Assembly (NCBI GenBank): GCA_002314645.1
Contig: DCGS01000012.1
Location: forward strand, 1 to 11,264
Origin: Ruminococcaceae bacterium UBA1772
GTDB lineage: Bacteria > Bacillota > Clostridia > Oscillospirales > Acutalibacteraceae
Length of the DNA stretch: 11,264 bases
Direction: 5' to 3'
The notes beneath the pieces are model-generated. The model did not search any database, had not been told where the DNA came from, and saw only the letters and a program-made list of their open reading frames with translations. A program made the translations under genes and the position numbers. Below are positions 4,977 to 11,264 of the stretch, piece by piece (position 1 is the stretch's first letter; the number at the start of each line of letters is the position of its first letter).

Positions 4977-5269
4977 GTAAGTTAGCACAGGACATTATCC
5001 TCCGCCCAATCATCACAGAAGAGAGTATGCAGAACACAGGCCTTAAGAAGTACACATTCAAGGTTGCTAAGGATGCAAACAAGATTGAAATTGCTAAGGC
5101 TGTTGAAGAGCTCTTTGATGTAAAGGTAGCTAAAGTAAACACATTATCAGTACGCGGCAAGCTTCGCCGTCAGGGCCGTTTCGAAGGTTACACAGCTTCT
5201 TGGAAGAAGGCTATTGTAACTCTCACTGAAGACTCTAACACAATCGAGTTCTTCGACGGTATGATGTAA
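4973..5269 (+). CDS. rplW: Large ribosomal subunit protein L23 (uL23)
   Basis: The 98-aa product is L23, located at the rim of the exit tunnel. There it is the docking site for trigger factor and the signal recognition particle. The family pattern is visible: an N-terminal DIILRPIITEES, KYTFKVAKDANKIEIAKAVE and FDVKVAKVNTLSVRGK in the middle, then a basic loop and the closing beta strands. The ATG overlaps the rplD stop by four bases, and its GAGGAGG ribosome binding site lies inside the end of rplD, so translation is probably coupled. Length is normal for bacteria. Confidence 0.99.
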   Translation: MSKLAQDIILRPIITEESMQNTGLKKYTFKVAKDANKIEIAKAVEELFDVKVAKVNTLSVRGKLRRQGRFEGYTASWKKAIVTLTEDSNTIEFFDGMM

Positions 5270-5292
5270 TCTAAAGAGGAGTGTGAATCAAA

Positions 5293-6126
5293 GTGGCAAT
5301 TAGAAATATAAAGCCAATGACAAACGGTACAAGAAACATGTCCGTTACAGATTACTCCGAACTGTCAAAGGTTGCTCCTGAGAGAAGCTTACTTGCTCCT
5401 CTTAACAAGAAGGCAGGCCGTAACAGTTATGGTAGAATCACAGTTCGTCACCGTGGTGGCGGAAACCGTAAAAAATATCGTATCATCGACTTTAAGAGAA
5501 ATAAGTTCGATATGCCAGCTACAGTAATGACACTCGAGTATGATCCTAACCGTTCAGCTCACATTGCTCTCATCCAGTACGAGGATGGCACAAAGAGCTA
5601 CATCATTGCTCCAGTTGGACTTAAGGTTGGCGACAAGGTTGAGTCAGGCGTAAACGCTGACATTAAGCCAGGTAACGCTTTACCACTCGCTAATATCCCA
5701 ACAGGTACATTCATTCATAACGTTGAGCTCTACCCAGGTAGAGGCGCACAGCTTGCTCGTTCAGCTGGTAACGCTGCTCAGCTTATGGCTAAGGAAGGCG
5801 TTTATGCTCTTCTTCGTTTACCTTCAGGTGAACTTCGTAATGTACCAATTTCTTGCATGGCTACAATTGGTCAGGTAGGAAACACAGACCATGAAAACGT
5901 TAAGATCGGTAAGGCTGGTCGTACACGTCACATGGGCATCAGACCAACAGTTCGTGGTTCTGTAATGAACCCTAATGATCACCCTCACGGTGGTGGTGAA
6001 GGTAAATCACCTATCGGTCGTCCAGGCCCTGTAACACCTTGGGGCAAGCCTGCTCTTGGTTACAAGACACGTAATAAGAAGAAGCAGTCTAACAAGATGA
6101 TCGTAAGACGCCGCAACGGCAAATAA
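5293..6126 (+). CDS. rplB: Large ribosomal subunit protein L2 (uL2)
   Basis: The 277-aa product is L2, one of the most conserved ribosomal proteins, needed for subunit joining and the peptidyl transferase centre. It shows an N-terminal basic extension, GRITVRHRGGGNRKKYR in the first OB-like domain, the SH3-like central domain with LPSGELRNV, and the C-terminal NPNDHPHGGGEGKSPIGR. The latter carries a conserved His (about residue 230) corresponding to His229 of E. coli L2. The start codon is GTG, with AGAGGAG (5275-5281) 11 nt upstream; no ATG lies closer and the N terminus MAIRNIKPMTN fits the family. A 21-nt gap leads to rpsS. Confidence 0.99.
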   Translation: MAIRNIKPMTNGTRNMSVTDYSELSKVAPERSLLAPLNKKAGRNSYGRITVRHRGGGNRKKYRIIDFKRNKFDMPATVMTLEYDPNRSAHIALIQYEDGTKSYIIAPVGLKVGDKVESGVNADIKPGNALPLANIPTGTFIHNVELYPGRGAQLARSAGNAAQLMAKEGVYALLRLPSGELRNVPISCMATIGQVGNTDHENVKIGKAGRTRHMGIRPTVRGSVMNPNDHPHGGGEGKSPIGRPGPVTPWGKPALGYKTRNKKKQSNKMIVRRRNGK

Positions 6127-6147
6127 TCGTGAAAGGAGTTATGAATA

Positions 6148-6420
6148 ATGAGTAGAAGTTTAAAAAAGGGCCCTTACGTACAACCTAAGTTGCTCGCAAG
6201 AGTTCAGAAAATGAACGAGAATGGCGAAAAAATCGTTCTTAAGACTTGGAGCCGTTCTTCAACAATCTTCCCTGATTTCGTTGGTCATACCTTCGCTGTT
6301 CACGATGGACGTAAGCACGTTCCTGTATATGTTACAGAGGACATGGTAGGACACAAGTTAGGCGAATTTGCACCTACACGTACCTTCAAAGGTCATGCAG
6401 GTTCAAAGACTGGTAAATAA
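6148..6420 (+). CDS. rpsS: Small ribosomal subunit protein S19 (uS19)
   Basis: The 90-aa product is S19, which sits at the head of the 30S subunit next to S13 and contacts the A-site finger bridge. The N-terminal RSLKKGPYV, central TWSRSSTIFPDFVGHTFAVHDG and C-terminal GHKLGEFAPTRTFKGH are diagnostic. GGAG precedes the ATG at 6148. A nearby ATG at 6140 is out of frame. Length matches the family. Confidence 0.99.
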   Translation: MSRSLKKGPYVQPKLLARVQKMNENGEKIVLKTWSRSSTIFPDFVGHTFAVHDGRKHVPVYVTEDMVGHKLGEFAPTRTFKGHAGSKTGK

Positions 6421-6443
6421 TCGGACAAAGGAGTGTGTACACA

Positions 6444-6776
6444 ATGGAAGCAACAGCTAAGGTAACATTCGTAAGAATTGCACCTCGTAAGGTTAAAATT
6501 GTTCTTGACCTTATCAGAAATCAGCCGGTTGACAAAGCCATGGCTATTCTCAAGCACACACCAAAGTCTGCTTGTGAAGTACTTGAGAAGTTACTCAAGT
6601 CAGCCATTGCAAATGCTGAAAACAAAGATATGGACACATCAAGACTTTATGTAGCAGAGTGCTCAGTAAGTCAGGGTCCAACACTTAAGAGAATTAGACC
6701 TATGTCCAAGGGTCGTGCGTATAGAATCAACAAGAAGACATCGCACATCACTCTTGTACTTAAGGAAGCAGAATAA
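6444..6776 (+). CDS. rplV: Large ribosomal subunit protein L22 (uL22)
   Basis: The 110-aa product is L22, which contacts all six 23S rRNA domains and reaches into the exit tunnel with a beta hairpin. The hairpin is visible at 78-98 (GPTLKRIRPMSKGRAYRINKK), intact in the region where macrolide-resistance deletions occur in other bacteria. The N-terminal part has VRIAPRKVKIVLDLIR (10-25). ATG 6444 is chosen because AAAGGAG ends 10 nt before it. The in-frame GTG at 6435 directly follows that site and leaves no spacing. Confidence 0.99.
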   Translation: MEATAKVTFVRIAPRKVKIVLDLIRNQPVDKAMAILKHTPKSACEVLEKLLKSAIANAENKDMDTSRLYVAECSVSQGPTLKRIRPMSKGRAYRINKKTSHITLVLKEAE

Positions 6777-6795
6777 TTAAGGAGGAGGTAGAACA

Positions 6796-7467
6796 ATGGG
6801 ACAGAAAGCTAACCCAACCGGTCTTCGTATCGGTGTTATTAAAGATTGGGAATCTCGTTGGTATTCAAATTCGAGTACTTTCGGTGAAACTCTCGTTGAA
6901 GATTACAAAATCAGACAGTACCTTCTTAAGACCCTCAAAAGTGCAGGCGTTCCAAAAGTAGAGATTGAACGTGACGCTAAGCGTGTTCGTATCAACATCC
7001 ACTGCGCAAAGCCAGGTATGGTTATTGGACGCGGCGGCGCTGAAATTGAGAAGCTCAAGGCAGTTTGTGAGAAGAAGCTTGGTAAAGAAGTTTCTCTTAA
7101 CATAATTGAAATCAAGCAGCCAGACCTCGATGCTCAGCTTGTAGCAGAGAACATTGCTGCTCAGCTTGAAAAGCGTGTATCTTATAGACGTGCTTTAAAG
7201 CTTGCTATTGGCAGAACAATGAGACTCGGTGCTAGGGGTATTAAGGCTCAGGTTTCTGGTCGTCTTGGCGGTGCAGAAATCGCTCGTTCAGAGAGCTATC
7301 ATGAAGGAACTATTCCACTTCAGACAATCAGAGCTGATATTGATTACGGCTTTGCTGAAGCAGATACAACTTACGGTCGTATTGGTGTAAAGGTATGGAT
7401 CTACAAAGGTGAAGTACTCCACGACACACGTAAGGCAGGAAATAAGAAGGAAGGGGGAGCTAAGTAA
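6796..7467 (+). CDS. rpsC: Small ribosomal subunit protein S3 (uS3)
   Basis: The 223-aa product is S3, which forms part of the mRNA entry tunnel of the 30S subunit and, with S4, has mRNA helicase activity. The N-terminal GQKANPTGLRIG is followed by a KH domain with the GxxG loop in VIGRGGAE (77-84). The C-terminal domain contains SYRRALK (129-135), giving Arg131, Arg132 and Lys135 at the places of the E. coli helicase residues, and then RLGARGIK and GRLGGAEIARSE. Its TAA stop shares one base with the rplP ATG (TAATG), so termination-reinitiation is likely. Confidence 0.99.
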   Translation: MGQKANPTGLRIGVIKDWESRWYSNSSTFGETLVEDYKIRQYLLKTLKSAGVPKVEIERDAKRVRINIHCAKPGMVIGRGGAEIEKLKAVCEKKLGKEVSLNIIEIKQPDLDAQLVAENIAAQLEKRVSYRRALKLAIGRTMRLGARGIKAQVSGRLGGAEIARSESYHEGTIPLQTIRADIDYGFAEADTTYGRIGVKVWIYKGEVLHDTRKAGNKKEGGAK

Positions 7468-7892
7468 TGTTATTACCAAAGAGAGTAAAGTACAGAAGAC
7501 AGCACAGAGGTCGTATGACTGGTACTGCTACTCGCGGCAGCAAAGTAACATACGGTGATTTCGGTCTTGTGGCTCTTGAGCCAGCTTGGATCACTGCAAA
7601 CCAGATTGAGGCAGCACGTATTGCAATGACACGTTACATTAAGCGTGGCGGCCAGGTTTGGATTAAAATCTTCCCTGATAAGCCAGTTACTAAGAAACCA
7701 CTCGAAACTCGAATGGGTAAAGGTAAGGGCGCACCTGAATATTGGGTAGCAGTAGTTAAGCCAGGCAGAGTAATGTTTGAAATTGCTGGCGTTGACGAAG
7801 AACTTGCTCGTGAGGCTATGCGTCTTGCAGCTAACAAGCTCCCAGTTAAGTGCAAATTTATTACTAAGAAAGAACAGGAAGGTGAGCAGTAA
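7467..7892 (+). CDS. rplP: Large ribosomal subunit protein L16 (uL16)
   Basis: The 141-aa product is L16, a late 50S assembly protein at the base of the central protuberance, close to the A-site tRNA elbow. Diagnostic segments are LLPKRVKYRRQHRGRM (2-17), GGQVWIKIFPDKPVTKKP (61-78) and ETRMGKGKGAPEYWVAVV (80-97). The Arg at 82 corresponds to the loop Arg that YcfD hydroxylates in E. coli. The gene overlaps both neighbours by one base (TAATG at each end), and an AGGGGG site inside the end of rpsC serves its ATG. Confidence 0.99.
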   Translation: MLLPKRVKYRRQHRGRMTGTATRGSKVTYGDFGLVALEPAWITANQIEAARIAMTRYIKRGGQVWIKIFPDKPVTKKPLETRMGKGKGAPEYWVAVVKPGRVMFEIAGVDEELAREAMRLAANKLPVKCKFITKKEQEGEQ

Positions 7893-8095
7893 TGAAAGCA
7901 AACGAACTTAAGAAACTGTCCGCCTCCGAGCTTGATGCTAAGCTTCTTGAGCTTAAGGACGAACTTTTCAAGCTTCGTTTCCAGCAGGCTATCAATCAGC
8001 TCGAAAACCCAATGCGCATTAGTGCTGTTAAGAAAGATATTGCAAGAATTAAGACAATTCAGCGTGATATTGAACTTCACGGCACAGACGCTTAA
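7892..8095 (+). CDS. rpmC: Large ribosomal subunit protein L29 (uL29)
   Basis: The 67-aa product is L29, a two-helix protein next to L23 at the tunnel exit. The sequence is a typical antiparallel coiled coil: helix 1 about residues 8-35 (ELDAKLLELKDELFKLRFQ) and helix 2 about 42-62 (ISAVKKDIARIKTI), joined by the NQLENPMR turn. The ATG overlaps the rplP TAA by one base, and an AAGGTG site lies in the end of rplP. Confidence 0.98.
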   Translation: MKANELKKLSASELDAKLLELKDELFKLRFQQAINQLENPMRISAVKKDIARIKTIQRDIELHGTDA

Positions 8096-8116
8096 GGAAA
8101 GAGAGGATTGTAAGAT

Positions 8117-8374
8117 ATGAGCGAAAGAAATCTTAGAAAGACTCAGGTCGGACTTGTATCATCAGATAAGATGGACAAAACTGTAGTTGTTACAGTTAAA
8201 GACAGAGTTAAGCATCCACTTTACAAGAAGATCGTTAACCGTACAGTAAAAATCAAGGCACACGATGAAAACAACGAGTGTCATGTTGGAGATAAGGTCC
8301 TCTTGATGGAAACACGTCCTCTTTCAAAAGATAAGAGATGGCGCGTAGTTGAAATTATTGAAAAGGCTAAGTAA
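8117..8374 (+). CDS. rpsQ: Small ribosomal subunit protein S17 (uS17)
   Basis: The 85-aa product is S17, an OB-fold primary binder of 16S rRNA. It shows GLVSSDKMDKTVVVTV, the region HPLYKKIV-RTVKIKAHDE, and a C-terminal GDKVLLMETRPLSKDKRWRV. In E. coli this gene ends the S10 operon; here rplN follows after only 17 nt with no terminator, so S10 and spc parts appear joined. GAGAGG precedes the ATG. Confidence 0.99.
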   Translation: MSERNLRKTQVGLVSSDKMDKTVVVTVKDRVKHPLYKKIVNRTVKIKAHDENNECHVGDKVLLMETRPLSKDKRWRVVEIIEKAK

Positions 8375-8391
8375 TTAAGGAGGGAACCACT

Positions 8392-8760
8392 GTGATACAG
8401 CAACAGAGTTACCTCAAGGTTGCCGACAACTCAGGTGCAAAAGAAATCATGTGTATTCGTGTACTTGGAGGTACCGGCAGGAGGTATGCCAATATAGGCG
8501 ACGTTATAGTTGCTTCTGTTAAGAAAGCAACACCCGGCGGAGCTGTTAAAAAGGGTGAAGTAGTTAAGGCAGTTGTAGTTAGAACTGTAAGTGGTGTTCG
8601 TCGTGAAGACGGTACTTACATCCGTTTCGATGAAAACGCAGCTGTTATTATTAGAGATGATAAGAACCCAAGAGGAACACGTATTTTTGGACCAGTAGCT
8701 AGAGAGCTTCGTGAGAAAGAATTCACAAAGATCTTGAGCCTTGCTCCAGAAGTACTCTAA
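8392..8760 (+). CDS. rplN: Large ribosomal subunit protein L14 (uL14)
   Basis: The 122-aa product is L14, which forms intersubunit bridges and binds the silencing factor RsfS and L19. The signature is complete: SYLKVADNSGAKEIMCIRVL (6-25), GDVIVASVKKATPGGAVKKG, then VRREDGTYIRFDENAAVII and the C-terminal GTRIFGPVARELREK. It starts with GTG at 8392 after GGAGGG. In E. coli it is the first spc gene; no separate promoter is apparent here. Confidence 0.99.
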   Translation: MIQQQSYLKVADNSGAKEIMCIRVLGGTGRRYANIGDVIVASVKKATPGGAVKKGEVVKAVVVRTVSGVRREDGTYIRFDENAAVIIRDDKNPRGTRIFGPVARELREKEFTKILSLAPEVL

Positions 8761-8779
8761 TTAGGGGGTGCGCAGAATT

Positions 8780-9097
8780 ATGAATAAAGTTCACGTAAAG
8801 ACAGGCGATGAAGTTATCGTAATCAATGGTAAGTACCACGGCCAGAAGGGTAAAGTACTTCAGGTTGCTCCAGAAGAGGGCAAGGTTATCGTTGAGGGCA
8901 TCAACATCATCACAAAGCATGTTAAGCCTCGTAAAATGGGCGAAGCTGGCGGACTTATTAAAGCAGAGAGCGCTCTCTATGCAGATAAGGTTCAGCTTGT
9001 ATGTCCAAAGTGTGGCAAGGCTACACGTGTTGGTCATGAAGGCACAGGTAAAGATAAGAAACGCGTTTGCAAAAAGTGCGGCGCTAAGTTTGAATAA
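8780..9097 (+). CDS. rplX: Large ribosomal subunit protein L24 (uL24), zinc-ribbon form
   Basis: The 105-aa product is L24, an assembly-initiating protein that binds 23S rRNA domain I near the tunnel exit. A KOW motif occupies the N terminus (VKTGDEVIVINGKYHGQKGKVL, in part residues 6-20 and onward), followed by VEGINIITKHVKP (38-50). The C terminus carries CPKC (75-78) and CKKC (97-100), a zinc-ribbon pair that B. subtilis L24 lacks but many clostridial L24 proteins keep. ATG 8780 is chosen because the AGGGGG site at 8763-8768 overlaps the in-frame GTG at 8768 and would be unusable for it. Confidence 0.98.
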   Translation: MNKVHVKTGDEVIVINGKYHGQKGKVLQVAPEEGKVIVEGINIITKHVKPRKMGEAGGLIKAESALYADKVQLVCPKCGKATRVGHEGTGKDKKRVCKKCGAKFE

Positions 9098-9114
9098 GGA
9101 GGGGACAATTTAAC

Positions 9115-9654
9115 ATGGCTAGACTTAAAGAAATGTATAAAAACGAAGTTGCCCCTGCTCTTATGAAGAAATTCGAGTACAAGAGTGTAATGCAGATCCC
9201 AAAGCTTGATAAGATCGTTATCAACGTAGGTTGCGGTGAAGCTAAAGATAACTCAAAGGTTATCGATTCAATCGTAAACGACCTTTCAATCATTACTGGT
9301 CAGAAGCCAGTTCTTTGTAAGGCTAAGAAATCAGTTGCTAACTTCAAGCTCCGTGAGGGCATGGTAATCGGCGTTAAGGTTACACTTCGTGGCGACAGAA
9401 TGTATGAATTCCTTGATAGATTCTACAACCTTGCACTTCCAAGAGTTAGAGACTTCAGAGGAATTAATCCAAATTCATTTGACGGTAGAGGAAACTACTC
9501 AATGGGTATCAAAGAGCAGCTTATCTTCCCTGAAATTGAATATGATAAGATTGACGCAATTCGTGGTATGGACATCAGCTTCATTACTACAGCAAACACA
9601 GACGAAGAAGCAAGAGAGTTACTCAGTCTCATGGGTGCTCCATTTGCTAAATAA
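9115..9654 (+). CDS. rplE: Large ribosomal subunit protein L5 (uL5)
   Basis: The 179-aa product is L5, which binds 5S rRNA with L18 and contacts P-site tRNA. It shows the N-terminal LKEMYKNEVAPALMKKFEY, the segment PKLDKIVINVGCGEA (29-43), TGQKPVLCKAKKSVANFKLREG, and the conserved LPRVRDFRGI followed by FDGRGNYSMGIKEQLIFPEI. Length is normal. GGAGGGG precedes the ATG, and 13 nt separate it from the next gene. Confidence 0.99.
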   Translation: MARLKEMYKNEVAPALMKKFEYKSVMQIPKLDKIVINVGCGEAKDNSKVIDSIVNDLSIITGQKPVLCKAKKSVANFKLREGMVIGVKVTLRGDRMYEFLDRFYNLALPRVRDFRGINPNSFDGRGNYSMGIKEQLIFPEIEYDKIDAIRGMDISFITTANTDEEARELLSLMGAPFAK

Positions 9655-9667
9655 GGAGGGGTAAATT

Positions 9668-9853
9668 GTGGCTAAGACAGCGATGAAAATGAAGCAGCAG
9701 AAGCCTGCTAAGTATTCAACAAGACAGTACAACAGATGCAAAATCTGCGGTAGACCACATGCCTACCTTAGAAAGTATGGAGTATGCCGTATTTGCTTTA
9801 GAGAACTTGCTCACAAGGGTCAGATTCCTGGCGTTAAGAAGGCAAGTTGGTAA
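9668..9853 (+). CDS. rpsZ: Small ribosomal subunit protein S14 type Z (uS14, zinc form)
   Basis: The 61-aa product is the short, zinc-binding form of S14 found in the 30S head near the A site. The metal site is intact: Cys24-x2-Cys27 in RCKICGRP and Cys40-x2-Cys43 in VCRICFREL. Many Firmicutes also hold a longer cysteine-free paralogue made under zinc limitation; none is in the window. The GTG start at 9668 is supported by GGAGGGG about 7 nt upstream. This gene is called rpsN in some annotations. Confidence 0.98.
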   Translation: MAKTAMKMKQQKPAKYSTRQYNRCKICGRPHAYLRKYGVCRICFRELAHKGQIPGVKKASW

Positions 9854-9884
9854 TTTTTGAGCAATAACAAAGGAGGGAACGCAA

Positions 9885-10283
9885 ATGCAAATCACAGATT
9901 CAGTAGCAGATATGCTCACAAGAATTAGAAATGCTAATGCAGCTAAACATGATACAGTTAAAATTCCCGCATCTAACATGAAGAAGGCTATTGCTCAGAT
10001 TCTTGTTGATGAAGGGTACATCAAAAGCTTCACTGTTGAAGAAGACGGTAAGCAGGGTATGATTGAAATCGTACTTAAGTATGGTCCTAATAAATCTCAG
10101 GTAATTACAGGCCTCAAGAGAGTATCTAAGCCAGGTCTCCGTATTTACACTGATTGTGAAAATATGCCTAAAGTTATGAAGGGTCTTGGTATTGCCATCC
10201 TTTCAACAAACAAGGGTATTATGACAGACAAAGAGGCTCGCAAGCAGAACGTTGGCGGCGAAGTTCTCGCATTCATCTGGTAA
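9885..10283 (+). CDS. rpsH: Small ribosomal subunit protein S8 (uS8)
   Basis: The 132-aa product is S8, a primary binder of the central domain of 16S rRNA; in E. coli it also represses the spc operon at the L5 region. The N-terminal DSVADMLTRIRNAN and the C-terminal rRNA-binding motif GIAILSTNKGIMTDKEARKQ followed by GGEVLAFIW are diagnostic. The 31-nt gap upstream holds an AAAGGAGGG site and no terminator. I did not find an obvious S8-site mimic near rplE by eye. Confidence 0.99.
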   Translation: MQITDSVADMLTRIRNANAAKHDTVKIPASNMKKAIAQILVDEGYIKSFTVEEDGKQGMIEIVLKYGPNKSQVITGLKRVSKPGLRIYTDCENMPKVMKGLGIAILSTNKGIMTDKEARKQNVGGEVLAFIW

Positions 10284-10297
10284 GGAGGAACAGTAAT

Positions 10298-10843
10298 ATG
10301 TCTCGTATAGGCAGAATGCCAATTGCCATTCCGGCTGGCGTTGAAGTTAAACTTGACGGTAACACTGTTTCTGTAAAGGGTCCTAAGGGAACACTTACTA
10401 GAACAGTGCACCAAAACATGAAGGTTGAAGTTAACGGTGCTGAAATCACTGTTACTCGTCCTAATGACAATAAAGAAAACAGATCTCTTCACGGTCTTAC
10501 ACGTACACTCATTGCTAACATGGTTGAGGGTGTAACAAACGGTTTCCAGAAGGAACTCGAAGTTAACGGTGTAGGTTACCGTGCTCAGAAGCAGGGCAAT
10601 GACCTTGTTCTTAACATTGGTTATTCACACCAGGTTATCATGACTGCTCCTGAAGGAATCAACATTGACGTACCAGGTCCTAACAAGGTTGTTATTTCTG
10701 GTGCAGACAAGCAGAAGGTTGGTCAGTTCGCAGCTGAAATTCGCGAAAAGCGTCCACCAGAGCCATACAAGGGCAAGGGTATTAAGTATGCTGACGAACA
10801 CATCCGTCGTAAAGAAGGTAAAGCCGGTAAAGGCGGTAAATAA
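10298..10843 (+). CDS. rplF: Large ribosomal subunit protein L6 (uL6)
   Basis: The 181-aa product is L6, a two-domain protein near the sarcin-ricin loop and factor-binding site. It has the N-terminal SRIGRMPIAIPAGVEV, VSVKGPKGTL, the second-domain NGVGYRAQKQG and the family signature EPYKGKGIKYADE near the C terminus, then a basic KEGKAGKGGK tail. GGAGG lies a few bases before the ATG. Length is usual. Confidence 0.99.
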   Translation: MSRIGRMPIAIPAGVEVKLDGNTVSVKGPKGTLTRTVHQNMKVEVNGAEITVTRPNDNKENRSLHGLTRTLIANMVEGVTNGFQKELEVNGVGYRAQKQGNDLVLNIGYSHQVIMTAPEGINIDVPGPNKVVISGADKQKVGQFAAEIREKRPPEPYKGKGIKYADEHIRRKEGKAGKGGK

Positions 10844-10861
10844 TAAAAGGAGTGAATCGTT

Positions 10862-11221
10862 ATGGTTAATAAGGCAGATAGCAATAAAGCACGTCTTAAG
10901 CGTCATAAGAGAGTACGTGGAAAAATTTCCGGTACAGCTCAGCGCCCACGTCTTAGCGTTTACCGCTCACTTGAACACATCTATGCTCAGGTTATCGATG
11001 ACGTAGCAGGTGTTACACTTGTTTCAGCATCAACAGCCGAGAAGAGTTTCAAGAACTACGGCGGCAACAAAGACGCAGCAAGAGAAGTAGGTAAGATTCT
11101 TGCTGAACGTGCAGCTAAAAAGAATATTACAGAAGTTGTTTTTGATCGTGGCGGATATGTATACCATGGTCGCGTACAGGAACTTGCAGAAGGTGCCCGT
11201 GAGGGTGGACTTAAGTTCTGA
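10862..11221 (+). CDS. rplR: Large ribosomal subunit protein L18 (uL18)
   Basis: The 119-aa product is L18, the main 5S rRNA chaperone in the central protuberance, working with L5. It shows the basic N-terminal KARLKRHKRVRGKISG, then RPRLSVYRSLEHIYAQVIDD, and the C-terminal VVFDRGGYVYHGRVQELAEGAREGGL-type block that ends the family. It stops with TGA, whereas most ribosomal genes here stop with TAA. AAAGGAG precedes the ATG. Confidence 0.99.
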   Translation: MVNKADSNKARLKRHKRVRGKISGTAQRPRLSVYRSLEHIYAQVIDDVAGVTLVSASTAEKSFKNYGGNKDAAREVGKILAERAAKKNITEVVFDRGGYVYHGRVQELAEGAREGGLKF

Positions 11222-11244
11222 TTAAAAAGTAAGGAGGAATACTT

Positions 11245-11264
11245 TTGGCTAAGATTGATGCATC
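11245..11264 (+). CDS. rpsE: Small ribosomal subunit protein S5 (uS5), first codons only
   Basis: Only 20 bases lie in the window: a TTG start (11245-11247) then codons for AKIDA and a partial sixth codon. The MAKIDA start matches many clostridial S5 proteins, and rpsE always follows rplR in this cluster. A strong AAGGAGG site (11231-11237) about 7 nt upstream supports TTG as the start. Identity rests on context plus five residues. Confidence 0.85.

Noticed and set aside
7473..8080. Minus-strand frames of 142 and 148 aa across rplP and rpmC
   Set aside because: Both are antisense to highly conserved ribosomal genes and overlap each other; typical shadows of biased codon use.
1..11264. tRNA, rRNA, CRISPR, insertion sequence, prophage or att site
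   Set aside because: No cloverleaf, rRNA segment, regularly spaced repeat array, transposase or integrase frame was found on either strand.
3315..11264. Horizontal insertion or novel gene inside the ribosomal cluster
   Set aside because: Every frame is a canonical ribosomal protein in canonical order with gaps of at most 73 nt; nothing is inserted.

Overview
The window carries the start of the S10-spc ribosomal protein operon of a low-GC Gram-positive bacterium, with DNA-repair genes on the opposite strand to its left. Three things point to class Clostridia, plausibly a Ruminococcaceae/Oscillospirales gut lineage: strong AGGAGG-type ribosome binding sites, a zinc-type (61 aa) S14, and a small stand-alone MetH-reactivation-like protein of a kind familiar from Clostridia. 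The genus cannot be fixed from sequence alone.

Layout. (1) 1-431, minus strand: N-terminal part of an 8-oxoguanine DNA glycosylase (OGG1 type) that runs off the left edge. (2) 432-867: AT-rich intergenic region with no gene. It holds GCAAAA-rich inverted repeats, tandem decamers, DnaA-box-like nonamers and a perfect 10+1+10 palindrome. (3) 868-2130, minus strand: rarA (mgsA), a replication-fork AAA+ ATPase, with a very good promoter. (4) 2131-2322: divergent promoter region. (5) 2323-2910, plus strand: a 195-aa protein related to the AdoMet-binding activation domain of B12-dependent methionine synthase, closed by a strong intrinsic terminator. (6) 2975-3314: a strong promoter with an AT-rich palindromic upstream element, then a structured leader of about 245 nt. 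(7) 3315-11264, plus strand: rpsJ-rplC-rplD-rplW-rplB-rpsS-rplV-rpsC-rplP-rpmC-rpsQ-rplN-rplX-rplE-rpsZ-rpsH-rplF-rplR-rpsE, the last cut by the right edge.

The ribosomal genes keep the canonical order. Gaps are at most 31 nt except for the 73 nt between rpsJ and rplC. Three junctions overlap (ATGA once, TAATG twice), which suggests translational coupling. No terminator or obvious promoter separates the S10 part (ending at rpsQ) from the spc part (starting at rplN), so one transcript from the promoter at 3033-3061 probably covers everything to the right edge. The leader contains several mutually exclusive helices and a weak hairpin followed by six T, so it is the natural place for feedback control of ribosomal protein synthesis.

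Most of the window is conserved housekeeping sequence, and I see no clearly novel multi-gene system. The parts most worth a second look are the rpsJ leader RNA, the unexplained intergenic region between ogg and rarA, and the orphan MetH-reactivation-like protein.
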